Positions 21,967 to 36,136 of a stretch of 64,000 nt of DNA are shown here, piece after piece; within the stretch, counting starts at the first letter, position 1, and each line of letters begins with the position of its first letter. The stretch is taken from contig NZ_JASSOT010000056.1 of the NCBI RefSeq assembly GCF_030238365.1, positions 26,932 to 90,931 on the forward strand, given 5' to 3'. The translations under genes and the position numbers were made by a program. Under the pieces are notes generated by a model. That model ran no database searches and was not told the DNA's origin. It worked only from the letters and a program-made list of their open reading frames with translations. This DNA is from Lelliottia wanjuensis (lineage in GTDB: Bacteria > Pseudomonadota > Gammaproteobacteria > Enterobacterales > Enterobacteriaceae).

Positions 21967-22899
21967 TTAGCTCCTAAAATAATTAGCTAATGTTTCAACA
22001 TGATGTCTCATTGAGAGTTTTTTGACTGTTCCCAATCCAGGAAAATGGCCTTTTGCATGCAAAGCTCGAAATTCTAAAATAGCTGAGGTCTCCAATACAG
22101 GAGAATTATCCTCGTTTATTGTTATAATGAGTTTTTCAAGTGCCTGTCCGAATTTCCCTGCAGGATCTGTTGGTGTATCTCTTGTTGTTGAAACAAAGTG
22201 GTAAATATACATGACATTTTCTTTTTTAGATTCTAAGAACGTGAGATGTATTGCTACCGCATATGCCGGGCCACCTCCTTCAGTATAGTCATCCCCAACG
22301 ATTAAAAAATCGCCAAATCCATCCATTCCTTCTTCCCCGAAGGTTATATGAAGGTCAGAAAACTCTTCAATAGGAGGGTAATCAGCATTTTTTCTCTTTT
22401 TAAAACCATCGCGAATTAATATTCTGTCGCAGTCATTAAAATGTTTTCTATAAAGTTTACCGCAGTAGAGTTCTAAGAATATATGTTTAAATACTCGACC
22501 ATTTGTTTTTTCTGATAAAGAGCGAGGCTCAGAAAATCCAGAGTGGATGAAACAAGGTTGATGTTCGGCATGTTCATCAAGCAACTCTATTATATCTTCT
22601 TCATCCATCCCTTCATTTAATAGTATCCCTGCAAAAATGTTTTCATGTCCATGAAAACTATCTTTCAATAATTGAGAGATATTATGCCCATTTGTTGAAT
22701 GGTCACCATATGAAGGATTTACTATTACAATAGCTTTACCTTTAGCTTCACAGATCGCTTTTAGTGTTTTTTCTAATCCATTCAGGGTTTCTTTAACTGG
22801 TTCAATAATTGGAATGAAACCAGCCTGAGCCATTGTCTCTGCTGTCTCACGAATCGCTATTAATTCAAACTGCTTACCTCTAAAATATGGATAGTACAT
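21967..22899 (-). CDS. sce7725 family protein (beta-protein-like)
   Basis: 310 residues beginning MYYPYFRGKQFELIAIRE, the hallmark start of sce7725-family and phage-type beta proteins (Y-x-P-x-x-RGK-x-E). It then reads IPIIEPVK and VNPSYGDH, and later LIRDGFKKRKNADY and FLIVGDDY, as in a TIM-barrel-like fold. The family is regularly found next to sce7726 genes and has no settled function. Starts 6 bp after sce7726 with little ribosome site, suggesting translational coupling, and is followed by the RES gene after 2 bp. Confidence 0.72.
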   Translation of the reverse strand: MYYPYFRGKQFELIAIRETAETMAQAGFIPIIEPVKETLNGLEKTLKAICEAKGKAIVIVNPSYGDHSTNGHNISQLLKDSFHGHENIFAGILLNEGMDEEDIIELLDEHAEHQPCFIHSGFSEPRSLSEKTNGRVFKHIFLELYCGKLYRKHFNDCDRILIRDGFKKRKNADYPPIEEFSDLHITFGEEGMDGFGDFLIVGDDYTEGGGPAYAVAIHLTFLESKKENVMYIYHFVSTTRDTPTDPAGKFGQALEKLIITINEDNSPVLETSAILEFRALHAKGHFPGLGTVKKLSMRHHVETLANYFRS

Positions 22900-22905
22900 A
22901 AGTTT

Positions 22906-23805
22906 TTAAACCCATTTAAATGCTTCATTAAGAGGTTTATTCAACGTCTCAACTAAGCGATCTCGATCCTTACTACGTAACTGAACCATTAGGGCTATAC
23001 TTTGCAATGCACTTGGTAAGTTTGCAATTAAAGTACTTAATGGAGCAAGATTACGCGTCCTTTTTAAAGTTTTTATCATGCAGTTCTGTACATCAATTGG
23101 ATTTAGTTTGGTGAAGATACCTCTTATTGCATTACGCATCAATGTGTTGGGTAAATAGGGAATGTCAATATTTAATTCATTAAGGATATCAATAGCTTCG
23201 CTAAGTCTTAGTGAATCAAAAATAGTTGCAGTGCAAATATAATCAGTATTCTCTTTTGCTTCCCGTACGATACTAATTCTATTCCATCGAACCAAACTCA
23301 TCACCCCTACGTCTTCTGATGTTTTTTCCAGGATATCTTGGATATGTGCAGTCCCTGCAATAACGTAGATCTTACTGAATGCTTTTCTATAGTTTTCAAT
23401 TTGACTCTCGAGTCTGGCAAGCGAATCTCTATCTGACTTTATTTCATATACAGTTCCACAACCGTTAAGAATAACCATATCTGCTTTGCTAGAGCCAATT
23501 CTAAATTCAGTAAGCATACTGGCGGTACGCAAAGAATGACGGCCTAATAATACATTTCGAATTAACGCAGAACGATAGACATACTCATTTCTCAAACCTG
23601 AGCGTCTGAGCAAAGAAAATGCTGTATCAAAGGCATCACCAATAGTTACATTATCTGCGTCATAAAATTCGAAAAGAGATGCCTCAGACAGTAACCTTGA
23701 AAAAAGAGGTGACTGACCTTTTTTTGCTATCTCGGAAATCACTGACGAAGAAAACATCCTTGATAGCGCTGAGAGTTGCGTAGGATTTAGCACATCGATC
23801 CTCAC
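22906..23805 (-). CDS. sce7726 family protein with PD-(D/E)XK nuclease motif
   Basis: 299 residues. The part at 95-150 has a textbook PD-(D/E)XK arrangement: E100, D109 in SKADMV, E121-I-K123 and Q135xxxY139, within alternating strand/helix pattern ending IYVIAG. This predicts a metal-dependent nuclease. The N-terminus (1-90) is helical and the C-terminus (165-299) is of unknown fold. First gene of the three-gene operon. GTG start at 23805 has no ribosome site; a second in-frame GTG at 23793 has GAGGA five bases upstream and may be the true start. AT-rich. Confidence 0.72.
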   Translation of the reverse strand: MRIDVLNPTQLSALSRMFSSSVISEIAKKGQSPLFSRLLSEASLFEFYDADNVTIGDAFDTAFSLLRRSGLRNEYVYRSALIRNVLLGRHSLRTASMLTEFRIGSSKADMVILNGCGTVYEIKSDRDSLARLESQIENYRKAFSKIYVIAGTAHIQDILEKTSEDVGVMSLVRWNRISIVREAKENTDYICTATIFDSLRLSEAIDILNELNIDIPYLPNTLMRNAIRGIFTKLNPIDVQNCMIKTLKRTRNLAPLSTLIANLPSALQSIALMVQLRSKDRDRLVETLNKPLNEAFKWV

Positions 23806-24055
23806 AATGTTTATACTTAATGGTAACTATTTCTCATATTATTAGTTACTTTCAGTGGGTTATATAACAATTATGATGATAACTTATTAGATAACTTTTG
23901 TCACATTATTGTTCCTTTTTATTTGTAACTGACCAATTGTAATTAATTGAATTATATAGTTTATTTCTATTTTGGTGGCTTTATGCAGCATGTTGAAGTA
24001 GCAAAAGTTGGGTACTTAACTATTTAAATCAATTTGTAATAATGCCACATTTTTC
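23806..24055. promoter_or_regulatory. AT-rich promoter region of the sce7726-sce7725-RES operon
   Basis: 250 bp of low-GC sequence between the operon start and the integrase remnant. Several TAATAT/TATAAC-like hexamers are present on the minus strand, none clearly the promoter. No gene seen. Confidence 0.35.
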
Positions 24056-25250
24056 CTATTTGACCTCATAAGCCTTCCCAAACTTACCGATAACCATCTT
24101 TCGCTCCTCCTCAATCTGCGCATCAACAAAGTCCGCCCAGGACTGAAGCATCTCCCGGCGCTGATTCAGGTACTCTGCACGGTTGTAGACATCGCGAACG
24201 CCGCCGATCTTATGTGCCCGGTATTTTCCACCCAGTCTGAGTTGTAGCCCTGCTCATGTAGCAATTTGCTAGCAGTACGCCGGAAGTCATGAATAACTAA
24301 ATCCCTGACGTTCAGAGCCAGCGTACGCACCGCACAGTTCAGCGTTGTTTTGGAGATCGGGCGTCGGTGGTCGTTTCGGCTGGGGAAGACGTATGGGGTA
24401 TCTCCGGCCAGAAATTTTAGCTCTTCGAACATCGCCAGCGCCTGCTTTGACAGCGGAACAATATGCGGTTTATCCATCTTCATTCTTTCGCCGGGGATAC
24501 GCCATTTCAGCGCGTTGAAGTTAACTTCACTCCATGTCGCTTCAATCATCTCCGATTTACGCACCATGCAGATGATCAGCAGGTGCAGAGCCAGCTTGTG
24601 GCGTCAGTTTATGTTAGAGGTGTAGATCCACCGTAACAGGATGCCGATCCCTTCTGCGGTTAGCGCCTCGTCACGGCTCGTTACTTGAACGATATAACGA
24701 GTTTCGATAGCGGCTGCCGGATTGAAATCGTATAGGCCAGTATGCATTAAGAACTTTTCGCGCCAGCAGCGCGACGTGATCGGAACCCCGTTGCTTGATG
24801 CGGTCGAGTACGACCTGAATGTGGGCAGTTGTGAGCTCATCCTGTCCCAACTTCCCGATGATGGGGATGATGTCCTTCTCGATAACACGAGTGATGTTGC
24901 GCGGGTCGCAGTTACTTTCTCAACGATATCGATCATCCAGCGTTTGGCGAATGTTTTGACTGTCGTCGGGTCTTTCTGTTTAAGCTTTTCTTCCTGTTTT
25001 TTCTGCGCAGGATTGATGTCATAGGCAACCATTGAGCGGCACTTTCACGCCAAAGCCGCTCTTTAGCAAGTGAGAAAGCCGAGTATTCGCCCAGTGTGAT
25101 CTTTTGCGATTAGTTGTCAAAGCAGTAGCGGAAACGCCAGATTATTTATCCTGTGGGAAGAACTTCAATCACCAGCCCGTCATGATCGGCAAGTTGCCAT
25201 GGGAGGTTTCTGGGAGCAAGTGTACGTAGTTTGGTATCTGAAAGTGCCAT
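24056..25250 (-). pseudogene. P4-type tyrosine integrase, multiply disrupted
   Basis: Whole-length remnant of a DUF4102/P4-Int integrase. From ATG at 25250 it reads MALSDTKLRTLAPRN (arm-binding domain) but has in-frame stops at 25146-25148 and 25110-25112. The frame continues through KITLGEY and a readable DPTTVKTFAKRW section, is shifted in the core-binding part, and meets a stop at 24604. The catalytic part (KSEMIEATWSEV, HDFRRTASKLLHEQG) is then shifted once more near 24230 before the terminal DVYNRAEYLNQRRE and WADFVDAQI. At least three stops and two frameshifts: inactive. Its 5' end faces mnmE, so an attachment site should lie in 25251-25500. Confidence 0.85.
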
Positions 25251-25372
25251 ATCTCACATCTACATTGTGTCCATGAGAAGGAATGTTTGAGCGTTTTTTT
25301 TACCGGTTTTTATGTCCATTTGATGTGATTTTTAGCACGAAAAATAAACAATGGCACACGGGGAATTTAGAG

Positions 25373-25399
25373 ATGGGCACAATTCAGGACACAAAAATC
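25373..25399 (+). repeat. Imperfect direct repeat, right copy (candidate att-related)
   Basis: ATGGGCACAATTCAGGACAC plus AAAAATC; see the copy at 16325-16351. It stands between the integrase start and mnmE, where an attL/attR core or an integrase arm site is expected. Confidence 0.35.
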
Positions 25400-25437
25400 G
25401 CGAATGAACCTGCACGACTATGGACGAGTATGGGAAG

Positions 25438-25465
25438 TAAAAACCCGCATTAACTGCGGGTTAGT
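25438..25465 (-). terminator. Terminator downstream of mnmE
   Basis: On the minus strand AACCCGC-AGTTAAT-GCGGGTT followed by TTTAC, about 30 bases after the mnmE stop. Confidence 0.75.
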
Positions 25466-25495
25466 GAACGTTCACGGACGAGGATGGACTAAAAC

Positions 25496-26860
25496 TTATT
25501 TCCCGATACAGAAGCTCGAGAAAATCCGGCCCAGCAAATCATCAGAGGTAAATTCGCCGGTAATCTCGCTCAGGCTTTGCTGCGCCAGGCGCAGCTCTTC
25601 CGCCAGCAGTTCACCGGCCCAGGCGCCAAGCAGCTGTGCTTTGCCCTGATCGAGGTGATTCGCGGCCTGTTCCAGCGCCTGCAGGTGGCGACGGCGCGCC
25701 AGGAAGCCGCCTTCCATGCTCGTATCAAAGCCCATGCTCTGCTTGAGATGGTTACGCAGGTCATCCACGCCTTCACCGGTACGGGCCGACAGGCGGATGA
25801 GTGAGTGACCGTTCACATCGCTCAGACCCAGCGTTTCGCCTGTTTTATCGGCTTTGTTACGCACCACGGTGATCGGCAGTTTAGCCGGCAGACGGGCGAT
25901 AAAGTCTGGCCAGATCTCTGCGGGATCGACCGCGTCGGTGGTGGTGCCGTCGACCATAAACAGCACGCGGTCGGCCTGCTCGATCTCCTGCCACGCGCGT
26001 TCGATACCGATGCGCTCCACTTCGTCGCTGGCGTCGCGCAGGCCGGCGGTGTCGATGATGTGCAGCGGCATGCCGTCGATGTGAATATGCTCACGCAGCA
26101 CGTCGCGGGTGGTCCCGGCGATATCGGTGACGATCGCCGCTTCGCGGCCCGCCAGGGCGTTCAGCAGGCTCGATTTCCCGGCGTTAGGACGACCGGCGAT
26201 AACTACCTTCATCCCTTCGCGCAGCAGGCTGCCCTGACGCGCTTCGGCGCGCACGGCATCGAGATCGGACATTACGCTGTTGAGCTGTGCTTCGATTTTC
26301 CCGTCGGAGAGGAAGTCGATCTCTTCGTCGGGGAAGTCGATTGCTGCTTCGACGTAGATTCGCAGGTGAGTGAGTGCTTCCACAAGATGATTCACGCGCG
26401 CGGAAAACGCTCCCTGCAGGGAGTTCAGGGCGGAACGCGCCGCCTGTTCGGAGCTGGCATCGATCAGGTCGGCAATGGCTTCGGCCTGTGCCAGGTCGAG
26501 CTTGTCGTTGAGGAACGCGCGCTCGGAGAACTCGCCCGGCTTCGCAATGCGCAGGCCTGGCAAGGTCAGAATACGTTTTAACAGCAGATCGAGGATCACC
26601 GGGCCGCCGTGGCCCTGCAGCTCCAGCACGTCTTCGCCGGTAAAGGAGTTAGGGCCGGGGAACCAGAGCGCGATGCCCTGATCCAGCGCGGTGCCGTCGG
26701 CGTCTTTAAACGGCAGATAGTCGGCGTAGCGCGGCTTTGGCAGTTTGCCCAGCACGGCTTCGGCCACCTCGCGCGCCTTGAGGCCGGAGATGCGCAGAAT
26801 GCCTACACCACCGCGTCCCGGTGGGGTTGCCTGGGCGACGATAGTGTCGTTATGGCTCAT
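25496..26860 (-). CDS. mnmE: tRNA uridine-5-carboxymethylaminomethyl modification GTPase MnmE
   Basis: With MnmG modifies the wobble uridine U34 of several tRNAs. 454 residues: N-terminal tetrahydrofolate-binding domain ([12 protein letters not shown]), helical domain, and an inserted G domain with P-loop GRPNAGKSS, switch GTTRD and DTAGL. The C-terminal Cys motif CIGK (C451) is intact. The last 18 coding bases are a known integration site for SGI1-type elements; here the coding end is undisturbed. yidC lies upstream across a terminator. Confidence 0.97.
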   Translation of the reverse strand: MSHNDTIVAQATPPGRGGVGILRISGLKAREVAEAVLGKLPKPRYADYLPFKDADGTALDQGIALWFPGPNSFTGEDVLELQGHGGPVILDLLLKRILTLPGLRIAKPGEFSERAFLNDKLDLAQAEAIADLIDASSEQAARSALNSLQGAFSARVNHLVEALTHLRIYVEAAIDFPDEEIDFLSDGKIEAQLNSVMSDLDAVRAEARQGSLLREGMKVVIAGRPNAGKSSLLNALAGREAAIVTDIAGTTRDVLREHIHIDGMPLHIIDTAGLRDASDEVERIGIERAWQEIEQADRVLFMVDGTTTDAVDPAEIWPDFIARLPAKLPITVVRNKADKTGETLGLSDVNGHSLIRLSARTGEGVDDLRNHLKQSMGFDTSMEGGFLARRRHLQALEQAANHLDQGKAQLLGAWAGELLAEELRLAQQSLSEITGEFTSDDLLGRIFSSFCIGK

Positions 26861-26882
26861 GGGATGTCTCTTTTTAAAATGT

Positions 26883-26913
26883 AAAAAGGCGGTCAGATGA
26901 CCGCCCTTTTTTT
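26883..26913. terminator. Bidirectional terminator between yidC and mnmE
   Basis: Stem GGCGGTCA/TGACCGCC with A-run on one side and T-run on the other, so it works on either strand. On the minus strand it lies downstream of yidC and before mnmE. Confidence 0.8.
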
Positions 26914-26925
26914 ACTGTTCCTTCC

Positions 26926-26955
26926 GCCGGGTGGCGCTTCGCTTACCCGGCCTAC
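26926..26955. repeat. REP element after yidC
   Basis: CCGGGTGGCGCTTCGCTTACCCGG: same palindrome family as the copy after glmU. Confidence 0.8.
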
Positions 26956-26962
26956 TACCGAA

Positions 26963-28609
26963 TCAGGATTTTTTCTTTTCGCGGCTATGCAGGCCACGTT
27001 TTTCCAGACCACGGTAGATCAGCTGCTGCTGGATGATGGTCACCAGGTTGCTGACGATATAGTACAGCACCAGACCTGACGGGAACCACAGGAAGAACAC
27101 GGTGAAGATGACCGGCATGAAGGTCATGATCTTCTGCTGCATCGGGTCGGTCACAGTGGTCGGCGACATCTTCTGAATGAAGAACATCGTTACGCCCATC
27201 AGGATCGGCAGGATGTAGTACGGGTCCTGTGCGGACAAGTCATGGATCCACAGAGCGAATGGCGCATGGCGCAGCTCAACGGAACCCATCAGCATGTAGT
27301 ACAACGCAAGGAAGATTGGCATCTGAATCAGCAGCGGGAAGCAACCACCCAGTGGGTTTACTTTCTCTGCTTTATACAGGGCCATCATTTCCTGGCTCTG
27401 ACGCTGCTTATCATCGCCCAGCCGCTCACGCATCGCCGCAATCTTCGGCTGCAGCATACGCATCTTCGCCATGGAGGTGTACTGCGCTTTAGTCAGCGGG
27501 TACATGATGCCACGAACGATGAAGGTGATAACGATGATGGAGAAGCCCCAGTTACCCAGGAAGCTGTGGATAAATTTCAGCAGCTTAAACAGCGGCTGAG
27601 AGATGAACCACAACCAACCGTAATCAACGGTCAGATCCAGGTGCGGCGCCACGGCTGCCATCTTGTCCTGAATCTCAGGACCGACCCACAGGGTGCTTGC
27701 CAGCTGACCGGTTTGACCTGGCTGAACCAGAACCGGCTCAGATTTGTAGCCGATGGCCGCAATGCCATTGCCCAGATTCGCGGTATAGAAGTTGTTGGTA
27801 CCGTTGTTATTTGGCACCCACGCCGTCGCGAAATACTGCTGCAGCATCGCAACCCAACCGCCTTTAGCGCTGACGTTCAGGTTTTCGTTATCGGCGATGG
27901 TGTCGAATTTGTATTTCTCGTACTTAGCATCTGGCGTGGAGTACGCCGCGCCACGGAAGGTGTGCAGCGCAAAGTTGCTGCTTCCGGTGTCACGGTGAGA
28001 CGGCAGATTGATGGACTGCTTCAGCTGACCAAACGTGGACACTTCCAGTGGTTTCTCACCGGCGTTCTGCACGTTATAGCCCACGTTCACCGCATACTCA
28101 CCGCGTTTCAGGGTGAAGGTTTTGGTGAAGGTGTTGCCCGCGGCGTCAGTGTAAGTCATCGGGATTGACAGTTCGTTCTGACCATCAGCCAGCACGAAGG
28201 TGTCGCTTTCGACGTTATACAGTGGACGAGCGCCATTCGCCGGGTTGTCCGGGCCATCACGACCGGTCAGACCGCTCTGAGCCTGATACAGGAACTCAGG
28301 CGTCGTTTCCAGCAGCTGGAACGGCTCGTTTGACTTCAGCTCTTTCGGGTAAGTCAGCAGCAGTGCTTGCTCAATATCGCCACCACGGGTGTTGATAGTC
28401 AGCTCCAGCACATCGGTTTTCACCGTAATCTGCTTCCCTTGGCCACTGGCCGGTACGCCCTGGTCGGCGGCGCTACCCGCTGCGGTGGTCGTTGTCTGCG
28501 TGGTCTGTTGCGGCTGTGGTTGAGGATTTTTATCCTGCTCCCATGCCTGCCAGATCATGAAAGACACGAACAACAAAGCGATGACTAAAAGATTGCGTTG
28601 CGAATCCAT
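26963..28609 (-). CDS. yidC: Membrane protein insertase YidC
   Basis: Inner-membrane insertase/chaperone working alone or with SecYEG. 548 residues: first helix at about 5-20 ([15 protein letters not shown]), a periplasmic linker rich in Q/T, the large beta-supersandwich domain, and five C-terminal helices with the hydrophilic groove Arg in [15 protein letters not shown]. The basic tail SREKKKS is present. 2-bp gap from yidD; the rpmH-rnpA-yidD-yidC-mnmE order is universal in enterobacteria. Confidence 0.98.
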   Translation of the reverse strand: MDSQRNLLVIALLFVSFMIWQAWEQDKNPQPQPQQTTQTTTTAAGSAADQGVPASGQGKQITVKTDVLELTINTRGGDIEQALLLTYPKELKSNEPFQLLETTPEFLYQAQSGLTGRDGPDNPANGARPLYNVESDTFVLADGQNELSIPMTYTDAAGNTFTKTFTLKRGEYAVNVGYNVQNAGEKPLEVSTFGQLKQSINLPSHRDTGSSNFALHTFRGAAYSTPDAKYEKYKFDTIADNENLNVSAKGGWVAMLQQYFATAWVPNNNGTNNFYTANLGNGIAAIGYKSEPVLVQPGQTGQLASTLWVGPEIQDKMAAVAPHLDLTVDYGWLWFISQPLFKLLKFIHSFLGNWGFSIIVITFIVRGIMYPLTKAQYTSMAKMRMLQPKIAAMRERLGDDKQRQSQEMMALYKAEKVNPLGGCFPLLIQMPIFLALYYMLMGSVELRHAPFALWIHDLSAQDPYYILPILMGVTMFFIQKMSPTTVTDPMQQKIMTFMPVIFTVFFLWFPSGLVLYYIVSNLVTIIQQQLIYRGLEKRGLHSREKKKS

Positions 28610-28611
28610 CG

Positions 28612-28869
28612 TTAGTGTTCTCTGGTATCAAATGGTCCGGGTGGGACGGGGTCGTCACCACCAGGGTGTAAAGGGTGGCATTTTAATACGCGTTTCACCG
28701 TCAACCAACTGCCTTTTATCACTCCAAACCTGCGCAATGCCTCAATTCCGTAGCTGGAACAGGTTGGAGTGAAACGACAATGCGGCCCGAGCAGCGGACT
28801 GATCAGGCGCTGATAGACCCGAATGCAGGCTATCAGGACCCTTGAGCCAGGCGACAATGGCGGCACCAT
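28612..28869 (-). CDS. yidD: Membrane protein insertion efficiency factor YidD
   Basis: Small amphipathic protein at the inner membrane that helps YidC insertion. 85 residues with the family core [12 protein letters not shown] and the tail HPLHPGG. It starts inside the 3' end of rnpA (37-bp overlap) and ends 2 bp before yidC. Confidence 0.95.
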   Translation of the reverse strand: MVPPLSPGSRVLIACIRVYQRLISPLLGPHCRFTPTCSSYGIEALRRFGVIKGSWLTVKRVLKCHPLHPGGDDPVPPGPFDTREH

Positions 28870-29192
28870 AGTTTTTCCAACGCTTCCGAGAGAGCACGGT
28901 TATCGAGGTCGGCAACCCCTTTTTTAGCCACCACCACGAAATCCATTGAAGGCAGTTCATGTTGACGTAAACGGAAGCTTTCACGCGTCAGACGTTTAAT
29001 CCGATTGCGTTCATGCGCGCGCTTGACGTTTTTCTTGGCGACAGTGAGACCGATGCGGGGATGCCCCAGCGAATTTTGGCGGCCGAGGATGGTGATTTGC
29101 GGCGTGCCAGCCCGTTGTGGCTGCTGGAAGACGAAAGTGAAATGAGTGGGAGTTAACAAACGTAACTCCCTGGGAAATGCTAGCTTAACCAC
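28833..29192 (-). CDS. rnpA: Ribonuclease P protein component
   Basis: Protein subunit that binds M1 RNA and the pre-tRNA 5' leader. 119 residues starting at GTG (29190-29192), as in E. coli. The signature [13 protein letters not shown] is present. It begins 16 bases after the rpmH stop and overlaps yidD at its 3' end. Confidence 0.97.
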   Translation of the reverse strand: MVKLAFPRELRLLTPTHFTFVFQQPQRAGTPQITILGRQNSLGHPRIGLTVAKKNVKRAHERNRIKRLTRESFRLRQHELPSMDFVVVAKKGVADLDNRALSEALEKLWCRHCRLAQGS

Positions 29193-29208
29193 CAGGGGTT
29201 AGCTTTTA

Positions 29209-29948
<740 letters not shown>

Positions 29949-31343
29949 GTGTCACTTTCGCTTTGGCAGCAATGTCTTGCCCGATTGCAGGATGAGTTAC
30001 CAGCCACAGAATTCAGTATGTGGATCCGCCCGTTGCAGGCGGAACTGAGCGATAACACGCTGGCTTTGTATGCGCCAAACCGTTTCGTGCTCGATTGGGT
30101 AAGGGATAAATACCTAAATAATATCAATGGATTGCTCAATGATTTCTGCGGCACTGATGCCCCGCAGCTGCGTTTTGAAGTCGGTACCAAACCGGTTACG
30201 CAAACCGTCAGAGAGACGGTAAACGTCGCGGCTCCGGCCCAGATCCACGTCCCGACACCGCGTATCATTCAGCCCGCTCGTTCTGGCTGGGACAACGTTC
30301 CCGCTCCGGCTGAACCGACCTACCGCTCCAACGTTAACGTGAAGCACACCTTCGATAACTTCGTTGAGGGTAAATCGAACCAGCTGGCCCGTGCGGCGGC
30401 CCGTCAGGTTGCGGACAACCCGGGCGGCGCCTATAACCCGCTGTTCCTGTATGGCGGCACTGGTCTGGGTAAAACTCACCTGCTGCACGCGGTGGGTAAC
30501 GGCATTGTGGCGCGCAAGCCCAATGCGAAAGTGGTGTATATGCACTCCGAGCGCTTCGTTCAGGACATGGTAAAAGCCCTGCAAAACAACGCGATCGAAG
30601 AGTTTAAACGCTACTACCGCTCCGTTGATGCGTTGCTGATCGATGACATCCAGTTCTTTGCCAATAAAGAACGATCCCAGGAAGAGTTTTTCCACACCTT
30701 CAACGCCCTGCTCGAAGGCAATCAACAGATCATTTTAACCTCGGATCGTTACCCGAAAGAGATCAACGGTGTTGAGGATCGTCTGAAATCCCGCTTCGGC
30801 TGGGGCCTGACCGTGGCGATCGAGCCACCGGAGCTGGAAACCCGCGTCGCGATCCTGATGAAGAAAGCCGATGAGAACGACATTCGCCTGCCGGGTGAAG
30901 TGGCGTTCTTTATTGCCAAGCGTCTACGTTCAAACGTGCGTGAGCTCGAAGGCGCACTGAACCGCGTGATCGCCAACGCCAACTTTACTGGCCGGGCGAT
31001 TACCATCGATTTTGTGCGTGAAGCGCTGCGCGATCTGCTGGCGTTGCAGGAAAAACTGGTCACGATCGACAATATTCAGAAGACCGTGGCCGAGTACTAC
31101 AAAATCAAAGTGGCAGATTTGTTGTCTAAACGTCGTTCCCGCTCGGTGGCGAGACCGCGTCAGATGGCGATGGCGCTGGCGAAGGAATTAACCAACCACA
31201 GTCTGCCGGAAATCGGTGATGCGTTTGGTGGCCGTGACCATACGACCGTGCTGCACGCTTGTCGCAAGATTGAGCAGTTACGCGAAGAAAGCCACGACAT
31301 AAAAGAAGATTTCTCCAATTTAATCAGAACATTATCATCGTGA
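29949..31343 (+). CDS. dnaA: Chromosomal replication initiator DnaA
   Basis: AAA+ initiator that opens oriC. The GTG start at 29949 with GGAG 8 bases before gives 464 residues beginning [10 protein letters not shown]; frame upstream of it is not conserved. Domain I 1-90, variable linker (about 90-130, three residues shorter than E. coli), AAA+ with Walker [10 protein letters not shown] near residue 170 and Walker [10 protein letters not shown]. The C-terminal helix-turn-helix ends in the DnaA signature [12 protein letters not shown]. dnaN follows after 4 bp. Confidence 0.98.
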   Translation: MSLSLWQQCLARLQDELPATEFSMWIRPLQAELSDNTLALYAPNRFVLDWVRDKYLNNINGLLNDFCGTDAPQLRFEVGTKPVTQTVRETVNVAAPAQIHVPTPRIIQPARSGWDNVPAPAEPTYRSNVNVKHTFDNFVEGKSNQLARAAARQVADNPGGAYNPLFLYGGTGLGKTHLLHAVGNGIVARKPNAKVVYMHSERFVQDMVKALQNNAIEEFKRYYRSVDALLIDDIQFFANKERSQEEFFHTFNALLEGNQQIILTSDRYPKEINGVEDRLKSRFGWGLTVAIEPPELETRVAILMKKADENDIRLPGEVAFFIAKRLRSNVRELEGALNRVIANANFTGRAITIDFVREALRDLLALQEKLVTIDNIQKTVAEYYKIKVADLLSKRRSRSVARPRQMAMALAKELTNHSLPEIGDAFGGRDHTTVLHACRKIEQLREESHDIKEDFSNLIRTLSS

Positions 31344-31347
31344 TGCT

Positions 31348-32447
31348 ATGAAATTTACCGTTGAACGTGAACATTTATTAAAACCGCTGCAACAGGTGAG
31401 TGGCCCGTTAGGTGGCCGCCCGACACTGCCTATTCTTGGAAACCTGCTGCTTCAGGTCGCTGACGGTACGCTGTCGCTGACCGGGACAGACCTCGAAATG
31501 GAAATGGTCGCGCGCGTGTCGCTTTCTCAACCGCATGATGCGGGTGCCACCACCGTTCCGGCGCGTAAGTTCTTTGATATCTGCCGTGGACTGCCGGAAG
31601 GCGCAGAAATTGCTGTCCAGCTGGAAGGCGACCGTATTCTGGTGCGCTCTGGCCGTAGCCGTTTCTCGCTCTCAACGTTGCCTGCTGCCGACTTCCCGAA
31701 CCTGGACGACTGGCAGAGTGAAGTTGAATTCACCCTGCCTCAGGCGACGATGAAACGCCTGATTGAAGCGACCCAGTTCTCGATGGCGCATCAGGACGTT
31801 CGCTACTATTTAAACGGCATGCTGTTCGAAACCGAAGGTGAAGAGCTGCGTACCGTGGCGACAGACGGCCACCGTCTGGCAGTCTGTTCCATGCCAATTG
31901 GCGTGACGCTGCCAAACCATTCGGTGATCGTCCCGCGTAAAGGCGTGATTGAGCTGATGCGTATGCTCGACGGCGGTGAAACCCCGCTGCGCGTGCAGAT
32001 CGGCAGCAACAACATCCGCGCTCACGTCGGCGATTTTATCTTCACCTCGAAGCTGGTTGACGGTCGTTTCCCTGATTATCGCCGCGTATTGCCGAAGAAC
32101 CCGGACAAAACGCTGGAAGCGGGCTGCGATATTCTCAAGCAGGCTTTTGCCCGTGCGGCGATCCTCTCTAACGAGAAGTTCCGCGGCGTGCGCCTGTACG
32201 TGAGTGAAAACCAGATCAAAATCACCGCCAACAACCCGGAGCAGGAAGAGGCAGAAGAAATTCTGGACGTCACCTACGCCGGGACCGAAATGGAAATCGG
32301 CTTCAACGTCAGCTACGTGCTGGATGTGCTTAATGCACTGAAATGCGAAAACGTACGCATTCTGCTGACCGATTCTGTTTCCAGCGTACAGATTGAAGAT
32401 GCCGCGTCACAGTCGGCTGCTTATGTTGTTATGCCAATGAGACTGTA

Positions 32448-32448
<1 letters not shown>
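31348..32448 (+). CDS. dnaN: DNA polymerase III beta sliding clamp
   Basis: Ring-shaped processivity clamp, a dimer of three-domain subunits. 366 residues, E. coli length, ending in the hydrophobic pocket tail YVVMPMRL. Its stop codon overlaps the recF start (TAATG), so dnaA-dnaN-recF-gyrB is one transcription unit. Confidence 0.98.
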
Positions 32449-35964
<3,516 letters not shown>

Positions 35965-35984
35965 TTCAGGCAGTCGGTTTTGCA

Positions 35985-36016
35985 GGCCCGGTGAGCGTAG
36001 CGCCGCCGGGCTTTTC
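35985..36016. repeat. REP element after gyrB
   Basis: GCCCGGTGAGCGTAGCGCCG plus CCGGGC followed by TTTTC; also usable as a gyrB terminator. Confidence 0.75.
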
Positions 36017-36136
36017 TTTGCCCGCAAAAGAGGAATCCCCCTCTAAACCCCATCCCCCTTTATCCACGACTCTTTTACTGTTTTCTGTGCGGAATCGCGT
36101 TAGCATGAGGACAGACTCATTTAAATCGGGGATCTC

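Larger units (their letters stand above)
25251..25495. other. Right edge of the element, candidate attachment region
   Basis: Between the integrase start and the mnmE stop. Contains the right copy of the imperfect repeat (25373-25399), CTCGTCC-type short repeats (on the minus strand near 25425 and 25480) and the mnmE terminator. No gene seen. Confidence 0.45.

Noticed and set aside
24722..25024. 100-codon plus-strand frame
   Set aside because: Antisense to the integrase pseudogene; no ribosome site.
16157..25495. CRISPR array or tRNA in the accessory region
   Set aside because: No regularly spaced repeats and no cloverleaf-type sequence were found, including at the element edges.
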